From contig NZ_CP087131.1 of the NCBI RefSeq assembly GCF_020911865.1, positions 3,596,001 to 3,660,000 on the forward strand: 64,000 nt of DNA, written 5' to 3'. Below, piece by piece: positions 16,971 through 25,859 of the stretch. How positions within the stretch are numbered: the stretch's first letter is position 1; each line of letters opens with the position of its first letter. The notes under the pieces were generated by a model. The model ran no database searches, was not told where the DNA came from, and worked only from the letters and a program-made list of their open reading frames with translations. Origin of the DNA: Chryseobacterium sp. C-71 (GTDB lineage: Bacteria; Bacteroidota; Bacteroidia; Flavobacteriales; Weeksellaceae). The position numbers and the translations under genes are program-made.

Positions 16971-18371
16971 ATGTTTTTTCAACATATTTACGATAAGAGC
17001 CTAGCGCAGGCAAGTTACCTGATCGGTTGTCAGGCAAAAGGAGAAGCGATTGTTATCGATGCAAAAAGAGATATTGATACCTACCTTCAGATAGCAAAAG
17101 AAAATAATCTTAAAATAACACATATCACAGAAACCCATATTCACGCAGATTTTCTGTCCGGCTCACGTGAGCTTGCCGCAGTGACTGGTGCTGATCTTTA
17201 TCTTTCTGATGAAGGCGGTGATGATTGGCAATATCAGTTTCCACATATCGGTTTAAGGAACGGCGATGAAATAAAAGTTGGAAACCTGACTTTAAAAGTA
17301 ATTCATACACCCGGACATACACCTGAAAGCATCAGTTTTTTGCTGACCGATCATCCGGCTACAGATGAGCCGGTTATTATATTCACCGGAGATTTTGTTT
17401 TTGTAGGCGATGTCGGAAGACCGGATCTTTTGGAAAAAGCAGCCGGAATTGAAGGAACTCAGGAAAAGGGAGCGAAAGAAATGTATCAGTCGGTACAGGA
17501 TTTCAGCAGGCTTCCTTCATATATTCAGGTTTGGCCTGGACACGGTGCCGGTTCTGCGTGCGGGAAATCTCTTGGAGCAGTTCCAAGTTCTACCATTGGC
17601 TATGAAAAGATCCGTAATTGGGCATTTCAATATAAAGATGATGAAGATGGTTTCATTGACTACTTATTGGAAGGGCAACCTGAACCGCCAAAGTATTTTG
17701 CAATGATGAAAAAACTCAATAAAGAGGACAGGCCTTTATTGACAGAAGTTCCAAAACAAAAGAAACTTTCCAGAGAAGAATTTCTCAAAGCATATTCTGA
17801 AGATGTGACCGTCATTGATACAAGAGATAAAGTGGATTTTGCAAACGGTTTTATTCCTAAAAGTATCAATATTCAGGGTAATAATTCTTTTTCAACGTGG
17901 ATGGGTTGGATTTTAGATTACTCTCAACCATTTATTCTGATTGCCGAACAAGACAAGATAGATGATCTTACAAGAAAACTAATGCGAATTGGTATGGATC
18001 AAATGATGGGATATATTGAAGATGTAAATGATTTTGGTTTAGATTTGCTGACTTCTGATATCATTGATATTAATGAGTTTAAAACCTATATAGATCGAGA
18101 TGATGTACAGATTGTGGATGTAAGAAACAAAACAGAGTATGAAGAAGCTCACATACAAAACGCAGACAATGTTTTTGTCGGTACAATGGAAGACCATCTT
18201 GACAAAATTTCTAAAGATAAAACGGTGATCATTCATTGCCAGAGCGGTGACAGGGCAGCGATCGCATATTCACTTCTAAGAAAGAATGGTTTTGAAAGAG
18301 TGAAAAATTTTTCTGGCGGAATGAGAGAGTGGCAGGCTGCAAACGGTGCAACTTCTAATTGTAATATCTGA
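16971..18371 (+). CDS. MBL-fold protein with two rhodanese domains (persulfide dioxygenase-like)
   Basis: A 466-residue cytoplasmic protein. The MBL domain (about residues 1-250) has THIHADFLSG (His56, His58, Asp60), GHTPESISF and FTGDFVFVGDVGRPDL, the pattern of ETHE1-type persulfide dioxygenases. Two rhodanese-like domains follow. The first (about 265-365) lacks the active Cys and is probably structural. The second (about 372-466) has the active loop HCQSGDRAA. The protein would oxidise glutathione or other persulfides and shuttle sulfane sulfur, consistent with the neighbouring transporters. Confidence 0.92.
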   Translation: MFFQHIYDKSLAQASYLIGCQAKGEAIVIDAKRDIDTYLQIAKENNLKITHITETHIHADFLSGSRELAAVTGADLYLSDEGGDDWQYQFPHIGLRNGDEIKVGNLTLKVIHTPGHTPESISFLLTDHPATDEPVIIFTGDFVFVGDVGRPDLLEKAAGIEGTQEKGAKEMYQSVQDFSRLPSYIQVWPGHGAGSACGKSLGAVPSSTIGYEKIRNWAFQYKDDEDGFIDYLLEGQPEPPKYFAMMKKLNKEDRPLLTEVPKQKKLSREEFLKAYSEDVTVIDTRDKVDFANGFIPKSINIQGNNSFSTWMGWILDYSQPFILIAEQDKIDDLTRKLMRIGMDQMMGYIEDVNDFGLDLLTSDIIDINEFKTYIDRDDVQIVDVRNKTEYEEAHIQNADNVFVGTMEDHLDKISKDKTVIIHCQSGDRAAIAYSLLRKNGFERVKNFSGGMREWQAANGATSNCNI

Positions 18372-18406
18372 AATCACTAAATTGAAACAAAATAAAAAAC
18401 ATTAAT

Positions 18407-19045
18407 ATGGAAGATCATAAAGTAAACGATCTGTGGACTTCGAGATGGGATGACCGATATAGCAAGGAAGAGTTTGCTTATGGTGAAGAACCCAATAATT
18501 ATTTAAAAGAACAATTGTCAAAACTAACGGTTGGTTCCATTCTTTTCCCTGCAGAAGGGGAAGGACGAAATGCCGTTTTTGCCGCCAAAAGAGGTTGGAA
18601 TGTTTCTGCGTTCGACATTAGTGTTGAAGGTAAAAACAAAGCGGTTAAACTTGCTAACAAAAATGATGTGACAATCAATTACAAAGTTGGTGAATTGGAA
18701 ACATTTGATTTTGAAAATGAACAATTTGATGCAATCGCTTTGATCTACGCACATTTTCCTCCAACTATCAAATCGCTTTACCATCAAACATTTGACAGAT
18801 TACTGAAAAAAAATGGAACCATCATCTTTGAAGCATTTAGTAAAAAACATATCGATTATGTTACGGCAGACGATAAAGTAGGTGGACCAAAAGATATTGA
18901 AAGTTTATTTTCAATAGAAGAGATCAGATCAGACTTTCCAAACTATGAAATTATTGAATTATCTGAACTGGAAATTGAACTAAGTGAAGGATTTTATCAC
19001 AATGGAGTAGGCTCGGTAATAAGGTTCGTTGGAAGAAAAAAGTGA
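18407..19045 (+). CDS. Class I SAM-dependent methyltransferase (TehB/thiol methyltransferase-like)
   Basis: A 212-residue Rossmann-fold methyltransferase. The start [10 protein letters not shown] and YGEEPNNYL are typical of the small TehB-like group, and the SAM-binding loop is PAEGEGRN (about residues 48-55), followed by the acidic FDIS. It lies 35 bases after the persulfide dioxygenase-like gene, so it probably belongs to the same operon. Methylation of sulfide or thiols, or of an oxyanion such as tellurite, would fit. The exact acceptor cannot be read from the sequence. Confidence 0.85.
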   Translation: MEDHKVNDLWTSRWDDRYSKEEFAYGEEPNNYLKEQLSKLTVGSILFPAEGEGRNAVFAAKRGWNVSAFDISVEGKNKAVKLANKNDVTINYKVGELETFDFENEQFDAIALIYAHFPPTIKSLYHQTFDRLLKKNGTIIFEAFSKKHIDYVTADDKVGGPKDIESLFSIEEIRSDFPNYEIIELSELEIELSEGFYHNGVGSVIRFVGRKK

Positions 19046-19155
19046 TTGGATGCAGGGAATCATTTTGTATAAGGAGTTGTAAAATGTTGCGTGACCCAAT
19101 TCAAGACTACAAATTGATGATATTTTTAAATGATAATGAAGTAAAATAGTAGAAA

Positions 19156-19860
19156 ATGTATAAAAAATTGATCACAGTATTTCTGGTACTTGTTGTACCA
19201 GGAGTTCTCATAGCACAGAATAAAACTGAACAAAAAAGTCTACCGGCTAAAGAGTTCTACAAAAAAATAGAAACTGCTAAAGATGCTCAGCTCGTCGATG
19301 TAAGAACTCCAGATGAATTCCTGAACGGACATCTTATCAACGCAATGAATATCGATTGGAAAGCAGATGATTTCGAAGAGAAATCTAAAGCTTTGGACAA
19401 GAACAAACCGGTGTATGTTTATTGTATGAGCGGACCGAGAAGCACTGCTGCTAGTACAAAATTGCAGGAAATGGGTTTTAAGAAAGTCTATGTAATGGAA
19501 GGTGGAATGATGAAATGGAGAAACGCAGATCTCCCGGAGATAAAAAAGTCCAACACTGCAGGAATGAGTCTTGCGCAATACAATGAATTATTGGATAGTG
19601 AAACTCTTGTTCTGGTAGATTTCTATGCAGAATGGTGCGCCCCCTGCAGAAAAATGGAGCCATACCTCAAAAAAATAGGATCTGAATTGTCAGACAAAGT
19701 AAAAGTCGTAAGAATCAATGCTGATGAAAAAACTCAACTATGTAAAGAACTGAATGTTTCTGCACTTCCTGTTTTAAAATTATACAAAAACAAAATTGTG
19801 ATCTGGGAAAATCTGGGATTTGTGGAGGAAGCAGAAGTAAGAAAACAAATTTTGCAATAA
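19156..19860 (+). CDS. Exported rhodanese-thioredoxin fusion protein
   Basis: A 234-residue protein with a signal peptide (cut near VLIAQ, residue 21). An active rhodanese domain (about residues 30-128, catalytic Cys90 in YCMSGPRS) is followed by a thioredoxin domain (about 135-234, WCAPC at 160-164). The pair would transfer sulfane sulfur from thiosulfate or persulfide and release it by thiol reduction in the periplasm. It lies 16 bases before the TlpA gene, which could supply or consume the electrons. The fusion fits the sulfur theme of the operon. Confidence 0.92.
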   Translation: MYKKLITVFLVLVVPGVLIAQNKTEQKSLPAKEFYKKIETAKDAQLVDVRTPDEFLNGHLINAMNIDWKADDFEEKSKALDKNKPVYVYCMSGPRSTAASTKLQEMGFKKVYVMEGGMMKWRNADLPEIKKSNTAGMSLAQYNELLDSETLVLVDFYAEWCAPCRKMEPYLKKIGSELSDKVKVVRINADEKTQLCKELNVSALPVLKLYKNKIVIWENLGFVEEAEVRKQILQ

Positions 19861-19876
19861 GCATTACTATATAAAA

Positions 19877-20479
19877 ATGGAAAAATTCAAAATATGGCTC
19901 AAAAAAAACTGGAGTACTGTACTTTTCGTGGGAATATTTATTCTCCTCTTGGTCAGTCCGGATGCGAAAGCCTGGCTGATGCGACAAATCATTTCTACAG
20001 GTCTACTGAATTCAAAAATTGAGAAAAAAAGTGTTGGAAAACCCTTAGAGGAAATGAATCCATCCATCTCTGAAAGCTTTACTGTAAAAGATGAAAACGG
20101 AAAGATCATCAATGTTTCTGGACTGAAGGGTAAAGTGGTCTTTATTAATTTCTGGGCGTCTTGGTGTCCTCCTTGCAGAGCTGAATTTCCTTCAATTCAG
20201 AAGTTTTTTGAAAAATACAGAAGCAGAGATGAGCTCGTTTTCCTCACTGTAAATCTGGATGAAGATCTGGATGCTGGAAAAATGTTCCTTGAAAAAGAAA
20301 AATTCACAGTGCCGTTTTTATTTCCAAATGGAAATATCCCAAAGGAATACTTTAGTGGCTCATTACCTACAAGTGTAGTTTTGGACAAGACAGGAAAGAT
20401 AAGAATGAAACACGAAGGAATGGCAGACTACAGCAAAGATTCTTTCTATGAAGAAATCAATCAGCTTTTGAAAGAATAA
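19877..20479 (+). CDS. TlpA-family membrane-anchored thiol-disulfide oxidoreductase
   Basis: A 200-residue thioredoxin-fold protein with one N-terminal transmembrane anchor (about residues 13-29) and the active site WASWCPPC (about residues 94-101), followed by the strand SLPTSVVLDKTGKI. It faces the periplasm. It is the last gene of the sulfur operon, 16 bases after the rhodanese-thioredoxin fusion, and probably keeps that partner reduced. A decayed copy of the C-terminal part of such a gene lies at 25331-25528. Confidence 0.92.
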   Translation: MEKFKIWLKKNWSTVLFVGIFILLLVSPDAKAWLMRQIISTGLLNSKIEKKSVGKPLEEMNPSISESFTVKDENGKIINVSGLKGKVVFINFWASWCPPCRAEFPSIQKFFEKYRSRDELVFLTVNLDEDLDAGKMFLEKEKFTVPFLFPNGNIPKEYFSGSLPTSVVLDKTGKIRMKHEGMADYSKDSFYEEINQLLKE

Positions 20480-20700
20480 AATGGATTGACATTAATTAAT
20501 CAAAGGTACTATAAGAAAGATCAATATACAGTCTAAGATTGGAACGGAGGGTCAAATTGACCAGCTAATCTCGGAGTAAATTCGATTGCAGCAATCTTGG
20601 ACTCTTTGTGAAAATTTAGTTCCAAGAGAATAATTACCTTGATTGGAATTCGATTTATACTCACATTTTATAAAAGTGTCTTTTAAATTAGTCTGCGGCC

Positions 20701-20859
20701 TTATTTGTTGATTATTCTTTTACTTAAATTTGGTGAACAGCTGTTTCCACGGCATTTTCCCTTATTTCCCAATGCCACCACTATTAAAATCGCTCCAAGA
20801 ACTGAAATATAAATTTTTGTCGATAATTCGATAGCAATGAAAAGTAGTCCGAATGCTAT
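20701..20859 (-). pseudogene. Remnant of a small membrane protein
   Basis: The minus-strand frame encodes AFGLLFIAIELSTKIY, then a second hydrophobic stretch (ISVLGAILIVVALG) and the tail GNKGKCRGNSCS, ending at a TAA at 20701-20703. There is no start codon: an in-frame stop lies two codons before. A neighbouring frame just upstream reads GYFINFPLMGLI, which would fit as the missing N-terminal part, so one frameshift seems to have broken the gene. The family is not recognised. Confidence 0.45.
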
Positions 20860-20941
20860 TTAATCAGTCCCATCAAGGGAAAATTTATAAAGTAACCTAT
20901 CAAATTTTATAGCTGCTGTGAGTGAAATATGGAAATACTCT

Positions 20942-20949
20942 TATCTTTG
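20942..20949 (+). promoter_or_regulatory. -7 promoter element of the AraC gene at 20988
   Basis: TATCTTTG is an exact match to TAnnTTTG, 38 bases before the start codon. Confidence 0.6.
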
Positions 20950-20987
20950 TTCAACGCATACATTAAATATAAACTGAAGGTAATTAT

Positions 20988-21890
20988 ATGAAAAAGAAGG
21001 AAAAGGAAGCTATTAACGAATATCATTTATATGCTGATTTTCCAGATAAAATGCAGTTTGAGATCCGGTCTTTATCAGATTTGATACAAGAACATCGGGA
21101 AGATATGGCCAAACCACATATCCACAGTTTCTATCAAGTTATCTGGTTCAAGTCAGTTACTGGAAAGCATTTTGTTGATTTCAATGAATACGATGTATCG
21201 GAAAACACGATCTTCTTTATTGCTAAAAACCAGGTTCATGCTTTTGATCATAATACGGATTATGAAGGGTTTGTTATCAATTTTTCCGAAGATTTTTTGG
21301 TTCAAAAGGAAAACGATGTTGATTTTTTCCTCAAGTGCAGCATGTTCAATAATCCCTATCAGATTCCTTCTTGCTGTGTAGGAAGCGGAAATGAGTACAA
21401 ATTGGATGAGTATATTGTCCAGATGCAGACTGAGCTTAAAGAGCATGATAAATACGGTCAGGAAGAATTGCTGAGGCTATATCTGAAAGCATTTTTGATT
21501 CAGGTTCAACGCCGCAAATATGAACTTGAACAACTCAATAAGGGACTTTCGCCTTTTATTGTGGATGAGAAACGTACCCAGTTGATCCATTTTGTAAATC
21601 TGATAGAAGAAAACTATACCAAAGGAATTCCTGCATCTCAATATGCCGAAATGCTTTTTGTTTCCCTGAGAACCTTGTCAAATCTTACGCTGCAACTGCT
21701 CAATAAAAAACCATCCGAAATGATCCATGAAAGGATTGTATTGGAAGCAAAAAGACTCTTGCTTCATTCTGAATTCAATGTCAATCAGATCGCGGATAAA
21801 ATAGGTTTTGAAGATTCATCTTATTTTATCCGATACTTCAAAAAATATACTGGTCAATCACCCACATCTTTCCGAAAATCCTTTCAATAG
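20988..21890 (+). CDS. AraC-family transcriptional regulator
   Basis: A 300-residue regulator with an N-terminal cupin domain (about residues 35-110; KPHIHSFYQVIWF with a His typical of the fold, and NTIFFIAKNQVHAFD) and a C-terminal AraC HTH pair (about 200-300; EMLFVSLRTLSNLTL, then VNQIADKIGFEDSSYFIRYFKKYTGQSPTSFR). A hypothetical gene follows 27 bases later, probably in the same transcript. The OsmC, thioredoxin and DsbA genes beyond are plausible targets, which would make it a regulator of thiol or electrophile stress; this is inference. Confidence 0.92.
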   Translation: MKKKEKEAINEYHLYADFPDKMQFEIRSLSDLIQEHREDMAKPHIHSFYQVIWFKSVTGKHFVDFNEYDVSENTIFFIAKNQVHAFDHNTDYEGFVINFSEDFLVQKENDVDFFLKCSMFNNPYQIPSCCVGSGNEYKLDEYIVQMQTELKEHDKYGQEELLRLYLKAFLIQVQRRKYELEQLNKGLSPFIVDEKRTQLIHFVNLIEENYTKGIPASQYAEMLFVSLRTLSNLTLQLLNKKPSEMIHERIVLEAKRLLLHSEFNVNQIADKIGFEDSSYFIRYFKKYTGQSPTSFRKSFQ

Positions 21891-21917
21891 TTAGCAGACA
21901 GGAGATTCTATTGCGAT

Positions 21918-22466
21918 ATGGATATTGTAAAACACATCAGCCAGCATACCCGGAACTTGATCGAAGGACTGGTACCTTCTTCCTTGGAGCAAAGAAAAAG
22001 TTTAGTTATAGCCCTGTTGGGCTTTTATAGTCAATTGCCGAACTTTAAAGGGACGCTGAATCAATACCTCCATATCAATATAAATAAACGACAGTTAATC
22101 TCCGATATCCGTACTGGCCATCTTCAAATTTACTTAGAGGCGATCGAAAAAAGTAACGCTGATGCAGACGTGTATGCGGACAACTATGAAGAACCGGAGC
22201 CAATCGAACTCTTGATCTTAGATGCATTTGCTGGTATGACTTCTGATTTGAAGTTCTCTACTCCTTTAGTTCCACTTCTTATTGGAATTATTGACACCTT
22301 GGACTATTATGAAAATTTTTCGAATCGTCCTGAGTTTTGGCACCAGTTGTTAGAGAAAGAGGTACAGTTTCAAAATGAAATTTTGATTCAGCTCAGGTCA
22401 GGTCTTATTCTCCAAGCTTCGATGTATGAAAAAAGATATGAACATGTAAAGTTTAATCAACTGTGA
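21918..22466 (+). CDS. Conserved-looking hypothetical protein
   Basis: A 182-residue soluble protein without signal peptide or membrane segment. It is mostly helical by composition, with an acidic middle (YADNYEEPEPIELLILDAF) and a C-terminal helix. There are no Cys residues and no motif I recognise. It starts 27 bases after the AraC stop codon, so the two genes are likely an operon and it may modulate that regulator or act in the same thiol-stress response. I cannot assign a function. Confidence 0.75.
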   Translation: MDIVKHISQHTRNLIEGLVPSSLEQRKSLVIALLGFYSQLPNFKGTLNQYLHININKRQLISDIRTGHLQIYLEAIEKSNADADVYADNYEEPEPIELLILDAFAGMTSDLKFSTPLVPLLIGIIDTLDYYENFSNRPEFWHQLLEKEVQFQNEILIQLRSGLILQASMYEKRYEHVKFNQL

Positions 22467-22831
22467 ATTGATTTCTGATCAGCTGAAATTAGGGCACTTA
22501 TGGAATTTCAGATATAGCGCTGAAGTAATTTGATTTACCCTTGTTCTTTATCTATCTAACTTTAGATCTTTGATTATTTCGATCTGGACGATCACGTGTT
22601 GTTATAGATGAACAAGTATTATCAGGTATCTCTAAACGATCAAGATTTATCTTTTGTTAAGACTTAGTTATTCATTTCTAAAAAGGTTGCATTTTCTTCT
22701 GCAAAAAAACATTCTTGTCATCCACTTAAACGAATTCGAATCAATAAGTGCTATTTGTTTTCAGTTTTGTCCATTTTCTTGAAGCTTTCTAGCCAGTACC
22801 TTTGTAGTACAAAATTTAAAAACAATCGGTT
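22467..22831. other. Intergenic region, promoter only
   Basis: These 365 bases show no coding frame on either strand. The last third holds the promoter for the OsmC gene. I see no clear hairpin or repeat. Confidence 0.5.
22797..22804 (+). promoter_or_regulatory. -7 promoter element of the OsmC gene at 22832
   Basis: TACCTTTG is an exact TAnnTTTG match, 28 bases before the ATG. It is followed by TAGTAC, similar to the TACCTTTG promoter of the alcohol dehydrogenase at 47625. Confidence 0.65.
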
Positions 22832-23380
22832 ATGTTAAACAATGTAAATTTAGAAGCATTAGGAAATTATATAGAAGTGATTACTAACAAACCTGCTGAA
22901 GCAATTGCTGCATTAGGGGTAACCGCAACCTGGAAAGGTGGTGTGAATACTGAAATCACCACGCACAGTAAAAAGATAGGAAGCGCTTTCGTTGAAAAAC
23001 AATTCAAATACCAGATCGGGGAGCCTGCAGAATTGTTGGGAGACAACCTGCACCCGAATCCTCAGGATTATATTTTAGGAGGTTTAGCAGGATGTATGAT
23101 GGTTGGTTTTGTCGCAGGGGCTACCAGTAAAGGAATCAAGCTTGACAGTGTTAACCTTACCATTGTAGGGAATCTTGATCTACGCGGGTTTTTGGAAGTT
23201 GATCCGAATGTTTCGGTTGGATTTGAAGAACTTCAATTCAATTTTGAAGTTAGTGGTAGTGGAACCGAAGAGGAGTATGCTGCTATTGCAGAACATGTAC
23301 GTAAGGTATCTCCGGGATACAGAACCATTGCAGAACCCGTAAAGATTAGTATCAATAAGAGCTTAAATGCTGTGGTCTAA
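22832..23380 (+). CDS. OsmC-family protein with a single conserved cysteine
   Basis: A 182-residue OsmC/Ohr-fold protein. The peroxidatic Cys is in LAGCMM (Cys88), placed on the central helix (YILGGLAGCMMVGFVAG). The second, resolving Cys of OsmC peroxidases, normally in a CP motif, is replaced: the sequence reads KVSPGYRT. It may therefore act with an external thiol or as a non-peroxidase OsmC-like thiol binder. The thioredoxin gene directly downstream could supply the missing thiol. It is the first gene of a thiol-redox operon. Confidence 0.9.
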   Translation: MLNNVNLEALGNYIEVITNKPAEAIAALGVTATWKGGVNTEITTHSKKIGSAFVEKQFKYQIGEPAELLGDNLHPNPQDYILGGLAGCMMVGFVAGATSKGIKLDSVNLTIVGNLDLRGFLEVDPNVSVGFEELQFNFEVSGSGTEEEYAAIAEHVRKVSPGYRTIAEPVKISINKSLNAVV

Positions 23381-23452
23381 TTTAATGTATTACAACAGCG
23401 GTGTTCCTAATCGAAATGTTGCTGTTGTTCTCCATTTTAAAATATCAAAAAA

Positions 23453-23746
23453 ATGAATTTAGCTAACAAAATAGAATCTGATCAATTAACAATGATCAAT
23501 TTTCACGCCTCTTGGTGTGGTCCATGTATTGCCATGAAGCCGCACCTCGATCAAACCATAGAAAATTATAGCGAGGCGATCCATTACGAACGGGTCGATA
23601 TTGATCAGAACCCGGGCCTAGCTGAAATATTCGAGATTAGAGGTGTACCTACGACGATGCTGTTTAAAAAAGGCCAAATGAAATGGAGACATTCCGGTGT
23701 ACTTTCATCTGAGCAACTTGCAGAAATCGTGAATAACAATCTTTAA
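23453..23746 (+). CDS. Thioredoxin-family protein
   Basis: A 97-residue cytoplasmic thioredoxin with the classic active site WCGPC (Cys22, Cys25), the cis-Pro in RGVPTTMLF, and no signal peptide. It is slightly shorter than Escherichia coli thioredoxin but complete in fold elements. It lies between an OsmC gene and a DsbA/FrnE gene on the same strand, so it probably reduces one or both. Confidence 0.93.
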   Translation: MNLANKIESDQLTMINFHASWCGPCIAMKPHLDQTIENYSEAIHYERVDIDQNPGLAEIFEIRGVPTTMLFKKGQMKWRHSGVLSSEQLAEIVNNNL

Positions 23747-23769
23747 ATAACTTTAAAAATAACAAGACA

Positions 23770-24468
23770 ATGAAAATACAGGTATGGTCGGACATCATGT
23801 GTCCTTTCTGCTACATCGCAAAGAAGAATTTTGAGCAAGCATTAGCAGATTCTTCGTTTAAAGATCAAGTGGAAGTAGAGTGGAAAAGCTTCCAGTTGGA
23901 TCCTACTTTAAAAGAAAGCTCCGGAACTTTGAGTATCAGCGAGTATATGATGAATCGTAAAGGTTTTTCTAAGGCTCACCTTGATCAGTTTTTGAATCAA
24001 TTAAAAGAAATGGGAAAAAATGCCGGTGTCACTTTTAATTACGATCAGGTCATTGCTGCTGATACTTTTCCAGCTCATAAATTATTGCATTTGGCGAAAG
24101 AAAATGGTAAAGCCGATGAGATGGAGGAGGCTTTGTTTAAAGCTCACTTTGTTGACGGAAAAAATATTGCGGATGTTGAATTTTTAGTCTCCCTTGCTGA
24201 GGAACTCGGCTTAGACCAATCCCAGACGCGAAAAGTATTAGCTGAAGATGATTACAACTATGAAGTAAAACAGGATATCATGGAGGCACAAAATCTAGGA
24301 ATAACAGGTGTGCCATATTATATTCTTGATGGTAAATATGCCGTTTCAGGAGCACAACCTGTGGGAATTTTTGCAAAAGCGCTTTCACAGACCTACCAGG
24401 AAAGCATTGTTGATCTGTCAAAGGAATCAGGAGACAATATGTGTGGAATTGATGGATGTAGCATCTAA
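23770..24468 (+). CDS. DsbA/FrnE-family oxidoreductase
   Basis: A 232-residue thioredoxin-fold protein with helical insertion. The active site is CPFC (Cys11, Cys14) in WSDIMCPFCYIAKKNFE, and the cis-Pro loop is ITGVPYYILDG. It lacks a signal peptide, so it is cytoplasmic, like FrnE of Deinococcus and polyketide-related isomerases. The C-terminus adds CGIDGC, a second Cys pair also known in FrnE-type proteins. It starts 23 bases after the thioredoxin gene. Confidence 0.92.
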   Translation: MKIQVWSDIMCPFCYIAKKNFEQALADSSFKDQVEVEWKSFQLDPTLKESSGTLSISEYMMNRKGFSKAHLDQFLNQLKEMGKNAGVTFNYDQVIAADTFPAHKLLHLAKENGKADEMEEALFKAHFVDGKNIADVEFLVSLAEELGLDQSQTRKVLAEDDYNYEVKQDIMEAQNLGITGVPYYILDGKYAVSGAQPVGIFAKALSQTYQESIVDLSKESGDNMCGIDGCSI

Positions 24469-24846
24469 TTCCAACATAAAATTCATTTCGTATTCACTCT
24501 CACAAATTGAAATAACCTGTCACAAATAATAGAACAAGAAGGCGGACAAGTAGGAACAATCCGTTTGAATTTATTCTTTGACAAGGAATATACTTCAAAG
24601 AAATCATCGAGCATGCGGCAAAAAACTTATGTCACGTAGAAAACAGCCTTAATCCTTCAATCATAAAAATTACGAATGCTTTTACGGAACAAAATAAAGA
24701 ATAAATCTTTTAGTGATCTGAAAATTAGAAAAGATTGATTTACAACTGAATGTTATGCGTTCACCAATAGACATGGGAGCAGATGTAGCGTAAATGGTGT
24801 CCGCATTTGCATTCCAAATTAAGTATTAATAGTAAAATTTAAAAAG
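24469..24846. other. Gap holding an OsmC pseudogene and a promoter
   Basis: No intact gene. The middle of this gap contains the decayed OsmC copy listed separately; the last 140 bases carry the leader of the intact OsmC gene. Confidence 0.5.
24517..24704 (+). pseudogene. Broken OsmC-family gene, 3' part
   Basis: The frame from about 24517 reads EQEGGQVGTIRLNLFFDKE, and after a one-base frame change near 24600 it continues as IIEHAAKNLCHVENSLNPS to a stop at 24702-24704. Both parts match the intact OsmC protein just downstream (EGGKVGTINVKLFFDKE and SAKNLCHVGNSLNPA). The N-terminal half and start codon are gone. It is a decayed tandem copy. Confidence 0.8.
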
Positions 24847-25236
24847 ATGTCCAAATTAATAGAAACTACCTATAAAGGTAGATATAGTTCAAACACAAAA
24901 ACAGCAGCGGATACGGATCCAATCAAAGTAGATATGAAATTCAGTCCTGTTGATCTTCTTATGAGTTCTTATGCAAGCTGTATGTTAGCAACCGTTGATT
25001 TTTATGCCAGAAAAAAAGATTTCGAAGTAAACGGCTCAAGAAGCGAGTTATCTTATGAAATGTCCGCAGAAGGAGGAAAAGTAGGAACAATCAATGTTAA
25101 GCTGTTCTTTGATAAAGAAGACTATACAGCAGAACAAAAGGAGTGGATGGAAAATTCAGCAAAGAATTTATGTCATGTGGGGAACAGTCTTAACCCTGCA
25201 ATTGTGAAAAATTATGAATTTACTTACGGAGCTTAA
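24847..25236 (+). CDS. OsmC-family peroxidase-like protein
   Basis: A 129-residue OsmC/Ohr-fold protein with both expected cysteines: Cys45 in SSYASCMLAT and Cys109 in KNLCHVGNSLNP. It should therefore be able to reduce organic or sulfur-based peroxides, unlike the single-Cys OsmC at 22832. The start ATG lies in an A-rich leader. It follows a broken copy of the same family, evidence of tandem duplication with loss of one copy. Confidence 0.9.
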   Translation: MSKLIETTYKGRYSSNTKTAADTDPIKVDMKFSPVDLLMSSYASCMLATVDFYARKKDFEVNGSRSELSYEMSAEGGKVGTINVKLFFDKEDYTAEQKEWMENSAKNLCHVGNSLNPAIVKNYEFTYGA

Positions 25237-25266
25237 TACGAAATTAACATCTTAAAAAAGATAAAA

Positions 25267-25347
25267 ATGAAACAAACATTAATTGTAGTTGGTTCAACCG
25301 GAATAGGCAAAGCCACAGCAGAATTATTAAATGGATCTAAAAAATGA
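25267..25347 (+). pseudogene. 5' fragment of a short-chain dehydrogenase gene
   Basis: ATG at 25267 begins MKQTLIVVGSTGIGKATAEL, the nucleotide-binding start (G-x-x-GIG) of a short-chain dehydrogenase/reductase, but the frame stops after 26 codons. Directly beyond it the sequence becomes the 3' part of a TlpA-like gene. A deletion joined the two. Confidence 0.75.
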
Positions 25348-25528
25348 AAATTTTTCGATTCCATTTTTCAAAGCAACGGATCCTGTTCCCGTTGTAATCT
25401 ACAATGGAGCATTGCCCAAAATAGTTGTACTTGATAAGAACGGCAACATTAGACTTCATCACGAAGGTTTTGCAGATTATAGTTCTGAGAAATTCATGAA
25501 ACAAATCGAAGACTTGATAAAAGAATAG
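25331..25528 (+). pseudogene. 3' fragment of a TlpA-like thioredoxin gene
   Basis: The frame reads NFSIPFF, ALPKIVVLDKNGNIRLHHEG and ends with QIEDLIKE. It aligns with the last 60 residues of the intact TlpA at 19877-20479 (SLPTSVVLDKTGKIRMKHEG, then QLLKE). The active-site half is missing. It may still be translated from the ATG at 25331, but it cannot be a working oxidoreductase. Confidence 0.8.
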
Positions 25529-25534
25529 GGTTTT

Positions 25535-25566
25535 AAATGAACTTTGTCGTTGGGCACAGTTCATTT
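25535..25566 (+). terminator. Terminator-like hairpin after the TlpA fragment
   Basis: AAATGAACT at 25535-25543 pairs perfectly with AGTTCATTT at 25558-25566, followed by a T-rich stretch. It probably ended the transcript of the original TlpA copy. Confidence 0.55.
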
Positions 25567-25859
25567 TCTTTGTAGGTTATAACGGTTCCAATAATAGTTG
25601 TAATCCGTTAATTGTTAAAAGACTCGGATATGTATGTAGCATGTCCTGTTTTTAATTTATGAGACGTGAACAAAAATTGCAAACCAGCTTTTCTTTTCAA
25701 ACAATCGAATCAAGCAATATATATTCTTATCATTATTGCAAACTGTCAATCAATAATATAAAAAAACAAAGCATAAGAGCATTGTAATTTTTTATCGCTT
25801 AAACTAGTTTTAATCTTTTTTTATTTGACTGTTTTTAAAATAAAACTAAAAATATATTG

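Larger units (their letters stand above)
20480..20987. other. Intergenic region with a small decayed membrane-protein frame
   Basis: No intact gene is visible in these 508 bases. The minus strand holds a small hydrophobic reading frame without a start codon (listed separately). The plus-strand end carries the promoter of the next AraC gene. A perfect 13-base palindrome GGTCAAATTGACC sits at 20550-20562, of unknown meaning. Confidence 0.5.

Noticed and set aside
20550..20562. Perfect 13-base palindrome GGTCAAATTGACC.
   Set aside because: It is not placed at a promoter and has no second copy in the window; short palindromes of this size can occur by chance.
22738..22804. A weak resemblance of the OsmC promoter (ATCAATAAG) to the TTATCAAAATG element.
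   Set aside because: Only about half of the bases agree and the spacing differs by one, so it is not counted in the four-promoter group.
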